A stretch of DNA of 49,204 nucleotides from Pantoea eucrina (GCF_002095385.1 NZ_MIPP01000026.1:1-49204); one strand, 5' to 3'; numbered from the stretch's first letter, positions 17,873-28,113 are shown. Notes: generated by a model from the letters alone, not told the origin. Program-made: numbers and translations.

Positions 17873-18739
17873 ATGGCAGCAAAAATTATTGACGGTAAAA
17901 CGATTGCGCAGCAGGTGCGTAGCGAAGTTGCGGAAAAAGTGCAGCAGCGCCTGGCGGCGGGCAAACGTGCGCCGGGTCTGGCCGTGATCCTGGTGGGCGA
18001 AAATCCCGCTTCGCAGATCTACGTCACGCACAAACGTCGCGCCTGCGAAGAGGTGGGCTTTGTCTCCCGTGCTTATAACCTGCCCGACTCCACCGGCGAA
18101 AGCGAGCTGCTGACGCTGATTGATGAGCTGAACAGTGACCCGGCGATTGACGGCATTCTGGTGCAGCTACCGCTGCCGGCCGGTATCGACAACGTCAAGG
18201 TGCTGGAGCGCATCACGCCGGATAAAGATGTGGATGGTTTCCATCCATATAACGTGGGTCGCCTCTGCCAGCGTGCGCCGAAACTGCGTCCCTGCACGCC
18301 GCGCGGTATTATCACGCTGCTGGAGCGTTATAACATCGATACCTATGGCCTGAACGCCGTAGTGGTCGGCGCGTCTAACATCGTTGGCCGCCCGATGAGC
18401 ATGGAGCTGCTGCTGGCAGGCTGTACCACGACGGTTACTCACCGCTTCACCCGCGATCTGCGCCATCACGTGGAGCACGCCGATCTGCTGGTCGTGGCCG
18501 TGGGCAAGCCCGGTTTTATTCCGGGTGACTGGATCAAACCAGGCGCGGTGGTGATTGACGTCGGCATCAACCGGCTGGAGAGCGGTAAAGTGGTGGGCGA
18601 CGTTGATTTTGCCGCTGCCGCTGAGCGCGCCTCTTACATTACGCCAGTCCCGGGCGGGGTCGGACCGATGACAGTAGCCACTTTAATTGAAAACACGCTG
18701 CTGGCGTGCGAAGCGTATCACGACGTGGAGGAAGCATAA
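17873..18739 (+). CDS. folD: Bifunctional methylenetetrahydrofolate dehydrogenase / cyclohydrolase
   Basis: A 288-residue cytosolic enzyme that converts 5,10-methylene-THF to 10-formyl-THF in two NADP-linked steps, feeding purine and formyl-Met synthesis. It is nearly colinear with E. coli FolD from [12 protein letters not shown]. The active-site Tyr50 and Lys54 (YVTHK), the signature [10 protein letters not shown], the Rossmann [11 protein letters not shown] and the late motif [10 protein letters not shown] are all present. Its TAA stop overlaps the ATG of ybcJ, so the two are co-translated. Confidence 0.97.
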   Translation: MAAKIIDGKTIAQQVRSEVAEKVQQRLAAGKRAPGLAVILVGENPASQIYVTHKRRACEEVGFVSRAYNLPDSTGESELLTLIDELNSDPAIDGILVQLPLPAGIDNVKVLERITPDKDVDGFHPYNVGRLCQRAPKLRPCTPRGIITLLERYNIDTYGLNAVVVGASNIVGRPMSMELLLAGCTTTVTHRFTRDLRHHVEHADLLVVAVGKPGFIPGDWIKPGAVVIDVGINRLESGKVVGDVDFAAAAERASYITPVPGGVGPMTVATLIENTLLACEAYHDVEEA

Positions 18740-18951
18740 TGGCGAGTTTCTCACTGGGTAAACATCAGCACGTTGATCTTTGCGATCTGCTGAAGCTGGA
18801 AGGCTGGGTAGAGAGCGGCGCGCAGGCCAAAGCGGTGATTGATGAAGGTGAAGTGCGCGTGAACGGGGCGATTGAAACGCGCAAGCGCTGTAAAATCGTC
18901 GCCGGACAGACGGTAGAGTTTGCCGGCCAGCGCATAACGGTGGTCGCATAG
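18739..18951 (+). CDS. ybcJ: YbcJ, S4-like RNA-binding protein
   Basis: A 70-residue small basic protein with an S4-like fold: LCDLLKLEGWVESGAQAKAVIDEGEVRVNG is the classic S4 helix-turn pattern (cited in parts: VESGAQAK, EGEVRVNG). The E. coli homologue is a structural RNA-binding protein of unclear target. I chose the start at 18739 because it overlaps the folD stop (TAATG) and matches E. coli; an in-frame ATG at 18706 lies inside folD. Confidence 0.93.
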   Translation: MASFSLGKHQHVDLCDLLKLEGWVESGAQAKAVIDEGEVRVNGAIETRKRCKIVAGQTVEFAGQRITVVA

Positions 18952-18952
18952 C

Positions 18953-18983
18953 AAAAAGGGCGAACCCGGGTTCGCCCTTTTTT
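18953..18983. terminator. Bidirectional terminator between ybcJ and cysS
   Basis: An AAAAAGGGCGAACC arm pairs with GGTTCGCCCTTTTT around a very short CG-rich loop. A-runs on one side and T-runs on the other let it serve both convergent genes. Confidence 0.9.
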
Positions 18984-18984
18984 C

Positions 18985-20370
18985 TTATTTACGTCGCCAG
19001 GTGGTGCCCTGCGGACCATCTTCCAGCACAATGCCGAGCGCGTTAAGCCGGTCACGCGCCACATCCGCCTGCGCCCAGTCTTTCGCCTGACGCGCGTCGT
19101 TGCGCATTTTGATCAGCTGCTCAATCTCTGCGACTTCGTCATTATTCGTCTGCGCTCCGCTCTGCAGGAACAGCTCCGGATCCTGCTGCAAAATCCCCAG
19201 CACATTCGCCAGCTCGCGCAATCTGGCCGCCAGCCCGTCAGCCGCCGCTTTATCTTCACTCTTCAGGCGGTTCACGTCGCGCGCCATATCAAACAGCACC
19301 GAGTAGGCTTCCGGCGTGTTGAAGTCATCATCCATCGCCGCGCGGAAACGCGCTTCAAAAGCTTCGCCACCGGCAGGCTGCGCGCCGGTATCGGTATGCC
19401 GCAGTGCGGTATACAGACGCTCCAGCGCCGCACGTGCTTGGTTGAGGTTATCTTCGCCGTAGTTAAGCTGGCTGCGATAGTGTCCTGACATCAGGAAATA
19501 GCGTACGGTTTCGGCGTCATAGTGCTGCAGCACATCGCGCACGGTGAAGAAGTTGCCGAGTGATTTTGACATCTTCTCACGGTCAACCATCACCATGCCG
19601 GAGTGCATCCAGTAATTGACATAGGGACCGTCGTGCGCGCAGGTGGACTGCGCCACTTCATTTTCATGGTGCGGAAACATCAGGTCAGAGCCGCCGCCGT
19701 GAATATCAAAGTGGCTGCCAAGCTGCTTGCAGTTCATGGCGGAGCACTCGATGTGCCAGCCCGGACGACCGTTGCCCCACGGCGATTCCCACGACGGCTC
19801 ATCGGCTTTGGACATCTTCCACAGCACGAAATCCATCGGGTTGCGTTTTACCTCTGCCACTTCCACACGGGCACCCGCCTGCAGCTGCTCCAGATCCTGA
19901 CGCGACAGCGCGCCATAATCGGTATCGCTCAGCACATCAAACATCACATCGCCGTTCTCCGCCACGTAGGCGTGACCGCGTTCAATCAGCCGCTCCACCA
20001 GCTCAATAATTTCCGCGATATGGCGCGTGGCACGTGGTTCCAGATCCGGCGGCAGGATGCCCAGTGCGGCAAAATCCTGGTGCATCTCCGCAATCATGCG
20101 GTTGGTCAGCGTCTCAATGGTTTCGCCATTTTCGTTAGCGCGGCGAATAATTTTGTCATCAATATCAGTGATATTACGCACATACTTCAGCTGATAGCCA
20201 ATATAGCGCAGGTAACGCGCCACCACGTCAAATGCCACAAACGTACGCCCGTGGCCGATATGACAGAGGTCGTAAACCGTAATACCACACACGTACATGC
20301 CGATTTCACCAGCATGAATAGGTTTAAATTCCTCTTTCTGTCGACTCAGGGTGTTATAGATCTTTAGCAT
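18985..20370 (-). CDS. cysS: Cysteinyl-tRNA synthetase
   Basis: A 461-residue class I aminoacyl-tRNA synthetase that charges tRNA-Cys. It is the same length as E. coli CysS. The HIGH signature is at 37-40 (CHIGHGRT), the zinc ligand Cys28 is in VCGIT, further zinc ligands lie in CSAMN and FPHHENE, and KMSKS is near 266-270. The start MLKIYNT and the ending [10 protein letters not shown] match E. coli. Divergent from ppiB and convergent with ybcJ. Confidence 0.97.
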   Translation of the reverse strand: MLKIYNTLSRQKEEFKPIHAGEIGMYVCGITVYDLCHIGHGRTFVAFDVVARYLRYIGYQLKYVRNITDIDDKIIRRANENGETIETLTNRMIAEMHQDFAALGILPPDLEPRATRHIAEIIELVERLIERGHAYVAENGDVMFDVLSDTDYGALSRQDLEQLQAGARVEVAEVKRNPMDFVLWKMSKADEPSWESPWGNGRPGWHIECSAMNCKQLGSHFDIHGGGSDLMFPHHENEVAQSTCAHDGPYVNYWMHSGMVMVDREKMSKSLGNFFTVRDVLQHYDAETVRYFLMSGHYRSQLNYGEDNLNQARAALERLYTALRHTDTGAQPAGGEAFEARFRAAMDDDFNTPEAYSVLFDMARDVNRLKSEDKAAADGLAARLRELANVLGILQQDPELFLQSGAQTNNDEVAEIEQLIKMRNDARQAKDWAQADVARDRLNALGIVLEDGPQGTTWRRK

Positions 20371-20480
20371 TGAACGGTTCCGTTTTTATCGTGTGCGGGA
20401 GACGCCTTCTTTGGTAGCCTGATATTGTGCCGTATTTTTCTGACTTGTGCATCGCTGAGATACCAGATGCCGTTGCCTTG

Positions 20481-20510
20481 CTGACGCGTTCCGGGAAATT
20501 ATGTTATAAG
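20481..20510 (+). promoter_or_regulatory. Candidate ppiB promoter
   Basis: CTGACG (20481-20486), an 18-base spacer and TATAAG (20505-20510) lie about 75 bases before the ppiB start. The -10 is good, the -35 partial. Confidence 0.4.
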
Positions 20511-20585
20511 AGGCGTCGACAAAATGCCCGTCCGTACGCGAACGCGGCAACTGATACTGAATACAACCTCCACAGGACGAATATA

Positions 20586-21080
20586 ATGGTCACTTTCCAG
20601 ACGAACCATGGCGATATCGTAATCAAAACCTTTGATGATAAAGCGCCGGCCACCGTACAGAACTTCCTGGACTACTGCCGTGAAGGTTTTTATGACAACA
20701 CTATTTTCCACCGTGTCATCAATGGCTTTATGGTTCAGGGCGGCGGTTTCGAACCGGGCATGAAGCAGAAAGCCACCAAAGCTGAAATCCGCAACGAAGC
20801 GAACAACGGCCTGAAAAACACCAAAGGCACGCTGGCGATGGCGCGCACTCAGGCTCCGCACTCGGCAACCGCACAGTTCTTTATCAACGTTGCTGACAAC
20901 GACTTCCTGAACTTCCGCGACGAAAGCCTGCAGGGCTGGGGTTACTGCGTGTTTGCTGAAGTGGTTGAAGGTATGGATGTCGTCGAAAAAATCAAAGCGG
21001 TGAAAACCGGCCGCAGCGGTATGCATCAGGACGTGCCGACCGAAGACGTTGTCATCCAGAAAGTGACCGTCAGCGAGTAA
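20586..21080 (+). CDS. ppiB: Cytoplasmic peptidyl-prolyl cis-trans isomerase B (cyclophilin)
   Basis: A 164-residue cyclophilin that speeds proline isomerisation during protein folding. Motifs: [13 protein letters not shown] containing the catalytic Arg, [20 protein letters not shown] and [10 protein letters not shown]. There is no signal peptide, so it is the cytosolic form. The start at 20586 has AGGA upstream; the in-frame ATG at 20427 would add an unrelated leader. Its stop overlaps the lpxH start (TAATG). Confidence 0.96.
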   Translation: MVTFQTNHGDIVIKTFDDKAPATVQNFLDYCREGFYDNTIFHRVINGFMVQGGGFEPGMKQKATKAEIRNEANNGLKNTKGTLAMARTQAPHSATAQFFINVADNDFLNFRDESLQGWGYCVFAEVVEGMDVVEKIKAVKTGRSGMHQDVPTEDVVIQKVTVSE

Positions 21081-21796
21081 TGTCGCGCACGCTGTTTATC
21101 GCAGATCTCCATCTGTGTCAGGAAGAACCGGCAATTACTGCCGGTTTTCTGCATTTTTTGCAGGGTGAAGCGCGGCAGTGCGAGGCGCTTTACATCCTGG
21201 GCGATCTGTTTGAAGCCTGGATTGGCGATGACGATCCTAATCCGCTGCATCAGCAGATCGCCACCGCCCTGCGCGCCCTGCCGGTGCCGGTCTATTTTAT
21301 TCACGGCAACCGCGATTTCCTGCTGGGCAAGCGCTTTGCCCGCGCCAGCGGCATGACGCTATTGCCGGAGGAGAAGGTGCTGGAGCTGTATGGTCAGCGC
21401 GTGCTGATTATGCACGGCGACACGCTCTGCACGGACGATGCTGGCTATCAGCGCTTTCGCGCAAAGGTCCACCAGCGCTGGCTGCAGCGGCTGTTTCTGG
21501 CGTTGCCACTGCGTCTGCGGTTGCGCATCGCGACCAGAATGCGCGCCGGCAGCCGGCAGGCGAACCAGCATAAATCGCTGGCCATTATGGATGTAAACCC
21601 GCAGGCGGTGGCAGCAGCCATGCAGCGCCAGCAGGCTCCGCTGCTGATCCACGGCCATACGCACCGGCCGGAAATCCACACGCTCTCTCTGAATGGTCTT
21701 CCCGCGCAGCGCGCTGTTCTTGGGGCATGGCACAACGCAGGCTCGATGATCCAGCTGGACGCCAGCGGCATAAAACTGATCGCCTTCCCCTTCTGA
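21080..21796 (+). CDS. lpxH: UDP-2,3-diacylglucosamine diphosphatase
   Basis: A 238-residue Mn-dependent peripheral membrane enzyme that cleaves UDP-2,3-diacylglucosamine to lipid X in lipid A synthesis. The calcineurin-like metal motifs are in place: ADLHL (D9, H11), GDLFEAW (D42), HGNRD (N77), IMHGD and LIHGHTH. Length and start agree with E. coli. It is translationally coupled to ppiB and separated from purE by a terminator-like hairpin and the purE promoter. Confidence 0.96.
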   Translation: MSRTLFIADLHLCQEEPAITAGFLHFLQGEARQCEALYILGDLFEAWIGDDDPNPLHQQIATALRALPVPVYFIHGNRDFLLGKRFARASGMTLLPEEKVLELYGQRVLIMHGDTLCTDDAGYQRFRAKVHQRWLQRLFLALPLRLRLRIATRMRAGSRQANQHKSLAIMDVNPQAVAAAMQRQQAPLLIHGHTHRPEIHTLSLNGLPAQRAVLGAWHNAGSMIQLDASGIKLIAFPF

Positions 21797-21800
21797 TTTT

Positions 21801-21821
21801 ACGGGTGCAATTGCCCGTTTT
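21801..21821 (+). terminator. Probable terminator after lpxH
   Basis: ACGGG pairs with CCCGT around an AT-rich loop, followed by TTTTCT. The stem is short, so strength is uncertain. Confidence 0.5.
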
Positions 21822-21827
21822 CTGGCC

Positions 21828-21843
21828 GCGCAACCGTTTTCCT
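21828..21843 (+). promoter_or_regulatory. PurR operator of purEK
   Basis: GCGCAACCGTTTTCCT fits the PurR consensus ACGCAAACGTTTTCNT with two mismatches and resembles the known E. coli purE operator. It overlaps the -35 of the candidate purE promoter, as expected for repression by PurR with hypoxanthine or guanine. Confidence 0.85.
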
Positions 21844-21865
21844 TGCTGCTATCTCATGCTATCCT
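21837..21865 (+). promoter_or_regulatory. Candidate purEK promoter
   Basis: TTTTCC (21837-21842), a 17-base spacer and TATCCT (21860-21865). Both boxes are weak alone, but the position under the PurR box and 63 bases before purE supports it. Confidence 0.55.
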
Positions 21866-21927
21866 CTGTGCCCTTCTTACCTGCCTCACCGGCCAGGTTC
21901 GTTTGTCTATTCACAGGAGTTGACCGC

Positions 21928-22437
21928 ATGTCATCCACTGCCGCCCCGGCCCGTATCGCTATCGTCATGGGTTCCAGAAGTGACTGGGCTACCATGCAGT
22001 TCGCCGAGGAAATTCTCAACAGCCTGGACGTTCCCTTTCACGTGGAGGTGGTTTCTGCCCACCGCACCCCGGACAAGCTGTTCAGTTTTGCTGAAGGTGC
22101 CGCTGCGCATGGCTACCAGGTGATTATTGCGGGCGCCGGCGGTGCTGCGCATCTGCCCGGCATGATCGCAGCAAAAACGCTGGTGCCGGTGCTGGGCGTA
22201 CCGGTGCAGAGCGCCGCGCTGAGCGGTGTTGACAGCCTCTACTCGATTGTACAGATGCCGCGCGGCATTCCGGTGGGTACGCTGGCCATTGGCAAAGCGG
22301 GCGCAGCCAACGCGGCGCTGCTGGCCGCGCAGATCCTGGCCACCCACGATGCGGCACTGGCATCGCGTCTCACCGCGTGGCGCCAGGCGCAGACCGATGA
22401 GGTGCTGGAGAATCCGGATCCGCGGGGTGAGGCATGA
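21928..22437 (+). CDS. purE: N5-carboxyaminoimidazole ribonucleotide mutase
   Basis: A 169-residue enzyme that moves the carboxyl group from N5-CAIR to give CAIR in de novo purine synthesis. The class I PurE motifs are IVMGSRSDW (phosphate binding), SAHRTP with the catalytic His, and [12 protein letters not shown] chose the ATG at 21928 because AGGAG precedes it and the family starts there; the in-frame ATG at 21727 lies inside lpxH. It overlaps purK by 4 bases (ATGA), forming the purEK operon. Confidence 0.97.
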   Translation: MSSTAAPARIAIVMGSRSDWATMQFAEEILNSLDVPFHVEVVSAHRTPDKLFSFAEGAAAHGYQVIIAGAGGAAHLPGMIAAKTLVPVLGVPVQSAALSGVDSLYSIVQMPRGIPVGTLAIGKAGAANAALLAAQILATHDAALASRLTAWRQAQTDEVLENPDPRGEA

Positions 22438-23498
22438 AGCCGGTATGCGTACTGGGTAACGGTCAGCTGGGCCGTATGCTGCGCCAGGCGGCTGAGCCGC
22501 TGGGCATTGCGGTCTATCCGGTGGGACTGGATGCGGAGCCCGCCTCGCTGCCCATTGCAGAGAGCGTGATCACCGCCGAGATTGAACGCTGGCCGGAAAC
22601 CGCCCTGACGCGCGAGCTCGCCCGCCACCCCGCCTTTGTGAACCGCGATATCTTCCCGCGCCTTGCCGACCGTTTGACGCAGAAGCAGCTGCTGGATGAG
22701 CTTGGTCTGGCTACCGCACCGTGGCAGCTGCTGGCCGCACCTGATGAGTGGCCGGCGGTGTTTGAGAAGCTGGGCGAACTGGCGATTGTCAAACGCCGCA
22801 CCGGCGGTTATGACGGTCGCGGCCAGTGGCGGCTGCGGGCGGATGAAACAGAGACGTTACCCGCTGAGTGCTATGGCGAGTGCATTGTTGAACAGGGCAT
22901 AAATTTTAGCGGTGAGGTTTCGCTGGTAGGCGCGCGCGGTCAGGATGGCAGCATGGTATTCTACCCGCTGACACACAACCTGCACGAAGAGGGCATTCTG
23001 CGCACCAGCGTGGCGTTCCCGCAGGCGGATAGTGCACAGCAGCAGCAGGCGGAAACCATGCTGCGCGCCATTATGCAGGCGCTGGATTACGTGGGCGTCA
23101 TGGCGATGGAGTGCTTTATCACGCCGCAGGGACTGCTGATCAATGAGCTGGCACCGCGCGTGCACAACAGCGGTCACTGGACGCAGAACGGCGCGTCCAT
23201 CAGCCAGTTTGAGCTGCATCTGCGCGCCATTCTTGGCCTGCCGCTGCCGCAGCCGGCGGTATTCGCACCCTCGGTGATGGTGAATCTGATCGGCAGCGAC
23301 GTAAACCACGCCTGGCTGGCGCAGCCGCTGGTGCATCTGCACTGGTATGGCAAAGAGGTCCGGCCTGGCCGCAAGGTGGGACACCTGAATCTCACTGACA
23401 GTGAGCCATCACGTCTTGCCACTGCCCTGCACGCGCTGCAGCCGCTGCTGCCGCCGGAATACGCCTCGGGCCTCGCCTGGGCGCAGGCGAAGCTCTGA
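22434..23498 (+). CDS. purK: N5-carboxyaminoimidazole ribonucleotide synthase
   Basis: A 354-residue ATP-grasp enzyme that uses ATP and bicarbonate to carboxylate AIR to N5-CAIR, the substrate of PurE. Visible features: [13 protein letters not shown] at the N-terminus, the ATP-grasp segment [28 protein letters not shown], and the metal-binding [15 protein letters not shown]. Length matches E. coli PurK. Second gene of the PurR-controlled operon. Confidence 0.97.
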   Translation: MKPVCVLGNGQLGRMLRQAAEPLGIAVYPVGLDAEPASLPIAESVITAEIERWPETALTRELARHPAFVNRDIFPRLADRLTQKQLLDELGLATAPWQLLAAPDEWPAVFEKLGELAIVKRRTGGYDGRGQWRLRADETETLPAECYGECIVEQGINFSGEVSLVGARGQDGSMVFYPLTHNLHEEGILRTSVAFPQADSAQQQQAETMLRAIMQALDYVGVMAMECFITPQGLLINELAPRVHNSGHWTQNGASISQFELHLRAILGLPLPQPAVFAPSVMVNLIGSDVNHAWLAQPLVHLHWYGKEVRPGRKVGHLNLTDSEPSRLATALHALQPLLPPEYASGLAWAQAKL

Positions 23499-23508
23499 GT
23501 TGCTGACG

Positions 23509-23531
23509 GGATCCCTCAGACAGAGGGATCC
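23509..23531. terminator. Hairpin between convergent purK and ybbP
   Basis: A perfect 9-bp stem GGATCCCTC/GAGGGATCC with a 5-base AGACA loop. No T-run follows on either strand, so termination would be weak or Rho-assisted. Confidence 0.5.
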
Positions 23532-23534
23532 TGA

Positions 23535-25952
23535 TTACGCCGCTTCAAAGCGCCGGAACAGCGCTTTGCCCTTCAGCAGTCGCACGCCCAGCCAGCCGCC
23601 GCACAGCGACAGCAGAAGCGCTCCGCACAGCGGTAGCGCAAACCACAGCGTCCAGTCGGGCTGCCAGGGAAAATCGAAAATTTTACGCTGCAGTGCCCAC
23701 AGCGCGGCCTCTGCACCCAGCGCAGCCGCTATTCCGGAAACCACGCCGAGCAGAGCAAACTCACACCACAGCGTGCCGCGCAGCAGACGTTTGCTCGCGC
23801 CCAGCGTGCGATACACCACCAGCTCCTGACGACGCTGGCGCATGCCGATCTGGATCTGCGCCAGCAGCAGCAGGACACCGCACAGCGTCACCAGCACCAC
23901 CATGATTTCCAGCGCCTGACTCACCTGCGCCAGCACCTGGCCAATCTGTTTCATGATGCTGCCAATATCGAGCAGGCTCAGCGTCGGGAACGTCCGGTTC
24001 AGCTGCGCCAGCAGCGCCGGATTATTCGCCATGCGGAAGCTGGTCAGCCATGTCTGCGGCTGCTGCTCCAGCGCGCCGGGCGGGAAGATAAAAAAGAAGT
24101 TAGGCCGCAGGCTCTCCCAGTCCACCTTACGCAGACTGCTGATGCGCGCGCTGAACGTCTGCGTATCGCCGCTAAAGGTCAGCTCATCCCCTGGCTTAAC
24201 GCCCAGCCGCTGCGCCAGTTCGGCTTCAATCGAAACCTCCCCTGGCCGCGGGGGCCAGCTGCCGGCAAGCAGCGGGTTGTGATCCGGCCGCTGCGCCTGC
24301 CAGGTCAGATTGAGCTCGCGGTTCAGCGCATTATCCTGACGCGGATCGGCAGCTTTGCCGTTCAGCTCAACCAGACGCGCACGCACGACGGGATAAAAGG
24401 TTTCCGGTTTGATCTGATGCTGCTGCAAAAAGTCACGCACCTGTGGCACCTGCGCCTGCGTAATATTCAGCAGAAAATAGTTTGGTGCATCCGGCGGCAG
24501 CTGCTGCTGCCAGCGATCGAGCAGATCGCCGCGCATAACCAGCAGCAGCGCCAGCAGCATAAAAGAGAGCGAGAACGCGGCCAGCTGGCTCAGCGTCATT
24601 GCCGGCTGTCGCAGCAGACGGTTAATGGCCAGCCGCAGCGCCAGGTTACGCACGACCAGCCGGCGCAGCAGCAGCAGCGTACCCCAGCCCAGCACGGCGA
24701 GCAGCAGCGCCAGCAGTACGACGCCGGTGAGCAGCGCCCAGAGCATTTTGCTGCCCCCCAGCAGCAGCGCCAGCAGCAGCACCACCACCAGCGCCATCGC
24801 CGGCAGATAGACGCGCAGCGGCCAGACGCGCGCCACCGCATCGCGCCGCAGTACGCGCAGCGGCTGGGTCGCCATCAGCAGACGATAAGGACGCAGCCCC
24901 ACCAGCAGGGAAATAACAAACATGGTGCCCAGCGCCCAGAGCCATGGCCAGAGGCTGGCGGCAGGCAGCGATGCGGGCAGCACCGGCTTCAGCAGGGTAA
25001 GCAGCAGCAGTTCGATCCCCTGCCCCAGCGCGCTGCCGGTCACGCCCGCTAACAGCAGCACCGCCAGCCACTGGCCGATAATCAGCCGCTGCAGCGCACG
25101 TCGCGTGGCCCCCAGCGTTTTCAGCACCGCCACCAGATCGTAACGGCTGCGGCAGTAGTGGCTCATCGCTACCGCCACGGCCGCGATGGCCAGCAGCAGC
25201 GTCAGTAATGCCGACAGCAGCAGAAACTGCTGCGCGCGCTGCATGGAACGGCCCAGCGCATCCTCTGAGTTTTCGGTGCTTATCCAGCGTTCGCCCCCTT
25301 TAAGGCGCGGCTCGATCCAGCGATCGTAGCGCGCCAGCGGTGCGGCGTCGCCGGAAAACTTATAGCGCCAGCTCAGGCGGCTGCCGGGCTGAACGGCGCC
25401 GGTTTTTTCAACGTCCGCCAGGTTCATTAACAGACGAGGCGCCGTCTGGAAGGGATTGAATCCGCTGTCCGGCTCCTGGATCACCGTACCGGCAATGCGC
25501 AGCGTGGCGTCGCCGACCTCTATCGGATCGCCGACGCGCAGATCCAGCAGCGCCAGCAGACGTGCGGCGACCAGCACGCTGCCTGCCGCCGGACGCAGGC
25601 CCGGTGGCTCGGTCTGCAACGTACCAAACATCGGATAGGCGTCATCCACCGCTTTAACATCTGCCAGCTGTGGCGTCTCCCGCGCAAAGGTCATAGTGGT
25701 GAAGCTGAGCTGACGGCTGATCGCTAATCCCTCCTCACGCGCCTGCGTCAGCCAGGCTTCCGGAACCGGCCGGCTGCTGCGCAGCGTACGATCGCCCGCC
25801 ATAAAGTCGCGGCTCTGCTGGCTGAGTCCTTTCTCCATGCGATCGCTGATGGAACCCAAAGCCAGCACGCAGGCCACCGCCAGCGTCAGCGCCAGCCAGA
25901 CAATCAGCAGCGAAGGCGAGCGCCATTCGCGCCAGAACCAGCGCCAGATCAT
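23535..25952 (-). CDS. ybbP: ABC transporter permease YbbP (FtsX-like)
   Basis: An 805-residue inner-membrane protein, the permease partner of YbbA. An N-terminal helix (LLIVWLALTLAVACVLAL) precedes a large MacB-like periplasmic domain; an FtsX core follows (LLSALLTLLLAIAAVAVAM, then further paired helices), and a second periplasmic segment and FtsX block end the protein. This duplicated layout resembles E. coli YbbP. The start at 25952 ([14 protein letters not shown]) overlaps the ybbA stop by ATGA and matches E. coli; the ATG at 25964 is less likely. The substrate is unknown; export of a lipid or hydrophobic compound is suggested only by MacB-like architecture. Confidence 0.94.
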   Translation of the reverse strand: MIWRWFWREWRSPSLLIVWLALTLAVACVLALGSISDRMEKGLSQQSRDFMAGDRTLRSSRPVPEAWLTQAREEGLAISRQLSFTTMTFARETPQLADVKAVDDAYPMFGTLQTEPPGLRPAAGSVLVAARLLALLDLRVGDPIEVGDATLRIAGTVIQEPDSGFNPFQTAPRLLMNLADVEKTGAVQPGSRLSWRYKFSGDAAPLARYDRWIEPRLKGGERWISTENSEDALGRSMQRAQQFLLLSALLTLLLAIAAVAVAMSHYCRSRYDLVAVLKTLGATRRALQRLIIGQWLAVLLLAGVTGSALGQGIELLLLTLLKPVLPASLPAASLWPWLWALGTMFVISLLVGLRPYRLLMATQPLRVLRRDAVARVWPLRVYLPAMALVVVLLLALLLGGSKMLWALLTGVVLLALLLAVLGWGTLLLLRRLVVRNLALRLAINRLLRQPAMTLSQLAAFSLSFMLLALLLVMRGDLLDRWQQQLPPDAPNYFLLNITQAQVPQVRDFLQQHQIKPETFYPVVRARLVELNGKAADPRQDNALNRELNLTWQAQRPDHNPLLAGSWPPRPGEVSIEAELAQRLGVKPGDELTFSGDTQTFSARISSLRKVDWESLRPNFFFIFPPGALEQQPQTWLTSFRMANNPALLAQLNRTFPTLSLLDIGSIMKQIGQVLAQVSQALEIMVVLVTLCGVLLLLAQIQIGMRQRRQELVVYRTLGASKRLLRGTLWCEFALLGVVSGIAAALGAEAALWALQRKIFDFPWQPDWTLWFALPLCGALLLSLCGGWLGVRLLKGKALFRRFEAA

Positions 25953-26635
25953 GCCTCCTCCCACAGCTTGCCGTCACGCAGCCGCAGCCGCCGATCGCAG
26001 CGCGCGGCCAGCTGCTCATCATGGGTCACCAGGATCAGCGTTGTGGCGTAATCACGGTTGAGCGAGAACAGCAGATCGGCAATGCGTTCCCCGGTCTGAC
26101 GATCGAGATTACCGGTGGGCTCATCCGCAAACAGCAGGCCGGGACGCCCGCTAAATGCGCGCGCCAGCGCCACCCGCTGCTGTTCACCTCCTGAAAGCTG
26201 TGCAGGAAGATGATGCAGGCGCGCTTTCAGGCCAAGCTGCGCCAGCAGCTCGCTGGCCTGTGCCCGGCTGTCGCGATCGCTCTCGCCGCGCAGCAGCGCC
26301 GGCAGCTGCACGTTCTCCAGCGCGTTTAGCGTGGGCACCAGCATAAATGACTGAAACACAAAACCGACTTCGCGTGCGCGCAGCGCCGCGCGCTGCTCTT
26401 CGTTCATGCGGTGCAGCGGCTGACCCAGCAGATGAACCTCGCCGCTGCTGCCATCATCCAGCCCGGCGAGGATCCCCAGCAGCGTCGACTTCCCCGATCC
26501 CGATTCGCCAATCAGCGCGAGCGTTTCGGCTGGTTTGACAACCAGCTCAACTCCGGTAAGGATTGAGAGCTGATGCTCACCCTGACCGACGGACTTAGTA
26601 AGATGATGAACCGCAACAATGTTTTCCGCTGGCAT
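25949..26635 (-). CDS. ybbA: ABC transporter ATP-binding protein YbbA
   Basis: A 228-residue ATPase of the LolD/MacB class that powers YbbP. Walker [10 protein letters not shown] is at 43-51, the Q-loop in FVFQSFM, the signature LSGGEQQ, Walker B LLFADEPT and the switch VTHD. It nearly matches E. coli YbbA from MPAENIV. Its first 33 bases overlap the start of divergent tesA, so each gene's translation-start region lies within the other's coding sequence. Confidence 0.96.
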   Translation of the reverse strand: MPAENIVAVHHLTKSVGQGEHQLSILTGVELVVKPAETLALIGESGSGKSTLLGILAGLDDGSSGEVHLLGQPLHRMNEEQRAALRAREVGFVFQSFMLVPTLNALENVQLPALLRGESDRDSRAQASELLAQLGLKARLHHLPAQLSGGEQQRVALARAFSGRPGLLFADEPTGNLDRQTGERIADLLFSLNRDYATTLILVTHDEQLAARCDRRLRLRDGKLWEEA

Positions 26636-27235
26636 TATCCCTTCCTGTGTGTGGTGCTGCTGCTGGTATCGCGCATCGCTGCAGCCGATACGCTGATGGT
26701 ATTAGGTGACAGCCTGAGCGCCGGCTACCGGATGTCTGCCAGCGCCGCCTGGCCTGCCCTGCTCAGCACGCGCTGGCAGCAGCAGCCCAACGTCGTCAAC
26801 GCCAGCATCAGCGGTGATACCGCCGGACAGGGTCTGGCACGGCTGCCTGCACTATTAAAACAGCATCAGCCGCGCTGGGTGTTAATCGAACTGGGCGGTA
26901 ATGATGGTTTACGCGGTTTTCCGCCGCAGGCTATCGCGCAGGATCTGCGTGCGATTATCCTTGCGGTGAAAGCCGCTGACGCGCAGCCGCTGCTGATGCA
27001 GATCCGGCTGCCTGCTAATTATGGACGACGATACACTGAAGCGTTCAGCGCCATCTATCCGCGCCTGGCGGAAGAGTACAGCCTGCCGCTGGTGCCCTTT
27101 TTTATGGAGCAGGTCTATCTGAAGCCGGAGTGGATGCAGCAGGATGGTATTCACCCCAATCCGGATGCGCAGCCGTTTATTGCCGGCATTATGGCTGACG
27201 CGCTGGCTCCGCTAGTTAAGCATGACTCGCGCTAA
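26603..27235 (+). CDS. tesA: Periplasmic acyl-CoA thioesterase I / lysophospholipase L1 / protease I
   Basis: A 210-residue SGNH hydrolase exported to the periplasm, cleaving acyl thioesters and lysophospholipids. A signal peptide ends in SRIAAA before mature ADTLM. Block I GDSLS holds the nucleophile Ser37 (Ser10 of the mature protein), block III is GGND, and block V DGIHPN supplies Asp and His. I chose the MMN start at 26603 by analogy with E. coli; the ATG at 26573 is upstream in frame, and 26606 is an alternative. Overlaps divergent ybbA and, slightly, the longest ybbO frame. Confidence 0.96.
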   Translation: MMNRNNVFRWHYPFLCVVLLLVSRIAAADTLMVLGDSLSAGYRMSASAAWPALLSTRWQQQPNVVNASISGDTAGQGLARLPALLKQHQPRWVLIELGGNDGLRGFPPQAIAQDLRAIILAVKAADAQPLLMQIRLPANYGRRYTEAFSAIYPRLAEEYSLPLVPFFMEQVYLKPEWMQQDGIHPNPDAQPFIAGIMADALAPLVKHDSR

Positions 27236-27260
27236 GTCGTGCTATTTGACAGGTAAAGAA

Positions 27261-28034
27261 ATGCAAAAATCGGTTTTGATCACCGGCTGCTCCAGCGGTA
27301 TCGGGCTGGCAGCCGCCAGCGATTTGCAGGCGCGCGGCTACCACGTGCTTGCCGCCTGCCGCCGCGCCGAGGATGTTGCGCGGATGACTGCTCTGGGATA
27401 TACCGGCATCCTGCTCGACCTCGACGATGCCGCAAGTGTGGATGCCGCGGCAGAACAGGTGCTGGCACTCACCGGGCATTGCCTGCACGGGCTATTTAAT
27501 AACGGCGGATTTGGCCAGTATGGGCCGCTGAGCAGCGTCAGCCGCCAGCAGCTTGAAAAGCAGTTCTCCACCAACCTCTTTGGTACCCATCAGCTGACGA
27601 TGCGGCTGCTGCCGGCGCTGCAGAACAGCGGCGACGGCCGCATTATCAATACCAGCTCGGTGCTGGGACTGATCTCCACCCCGGGGCGTGGCGCCTATGC
27701 CGCCAGCAAGTGGGCGCTGGAGGCGTGGAGCGATGCGCTGCGTATGGAAGTGCGCGCCAGCGGCGTGCGCGTCAGCCTGATAGAGCCGGGACCGATCGCC
27801 ACGCGCTTCACCGATAACGTGCAGCAGGGTGAACAGGAGAAGCCGGTGCAGAATCCCGGTATCGCAGCGCGTTTTACCCTGCCGCCGGAAGCGATTCTGC
27901 CCAAACTGCGCCATGCGCTGGAGAGCCGTCACCCGCGGCTGCGCTATCCGGTTACGCTGGTGGCCTGGGGCATGAGTTTTCTGAAACGACTGCTGCCGGG
28001 CTGGATGCTGGATCGCATTTTGCGCAGCAACTGA
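27261..28034 (+). CDS. ybbO: Short-chain dehydrogenase/reductase YbbO
   Basis: A 257-residue NADP-type SDR oxidoreductase. The cofactor motif TGCSSGIG is at the N-terminus, NNGGF replaces the usual NNAG, the catalytic Ser lies in NTSSVLG and the Tyr/Lys pair in AYAASKWAL, followed by EPGPIATRF. The E. coli protein is reported to reduce aldehydes. The start is uncertain: ATG 27261 has AGGTAAAG upstream, while ATG 27222 would add 13 residues, overlap tesA by 14 bases and match the longer E. coli entry as I recall it. Confidence 0.9.
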   Translation: MQKSVLITGCSSGIGLAAASDLQARGYHVLAACRRAEDVARMTALGYTGILLDLDDAASVDAAAEQVLALTGHCLHGLFNNGGFGQYGPLSSVSRQQLEKQFSTNLFGTHQLTMRLLPALQNSGDGRIINTSSVLGLISTPGRGAYAASKWALEAWSDALRMEVRASGVRVSLIEPGPIATRFTDNVQQGEQEKPVQNPGIAARFTLPPEAILPKLRHALESRHPRLRYPVTLVAWGMSFLKRLLPGWMLDRILRSN

Positions 28035-28113
28035 GCGGTAACATCAGTCAGCGCTTGAAGCGGGACACTTTATCCCCATATTCTCTTTACACTTTCTGCC
28101 AGGAGCGTTTTTC

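Noticed and set aside
24279..25052. A 257-codon plus-strand frame rich in Gln and His inside ybbP
   Set aside because: It is antisense to the conserved ybbP permease and its composition only mirrors Leu/Ala codons of the membrane helices.
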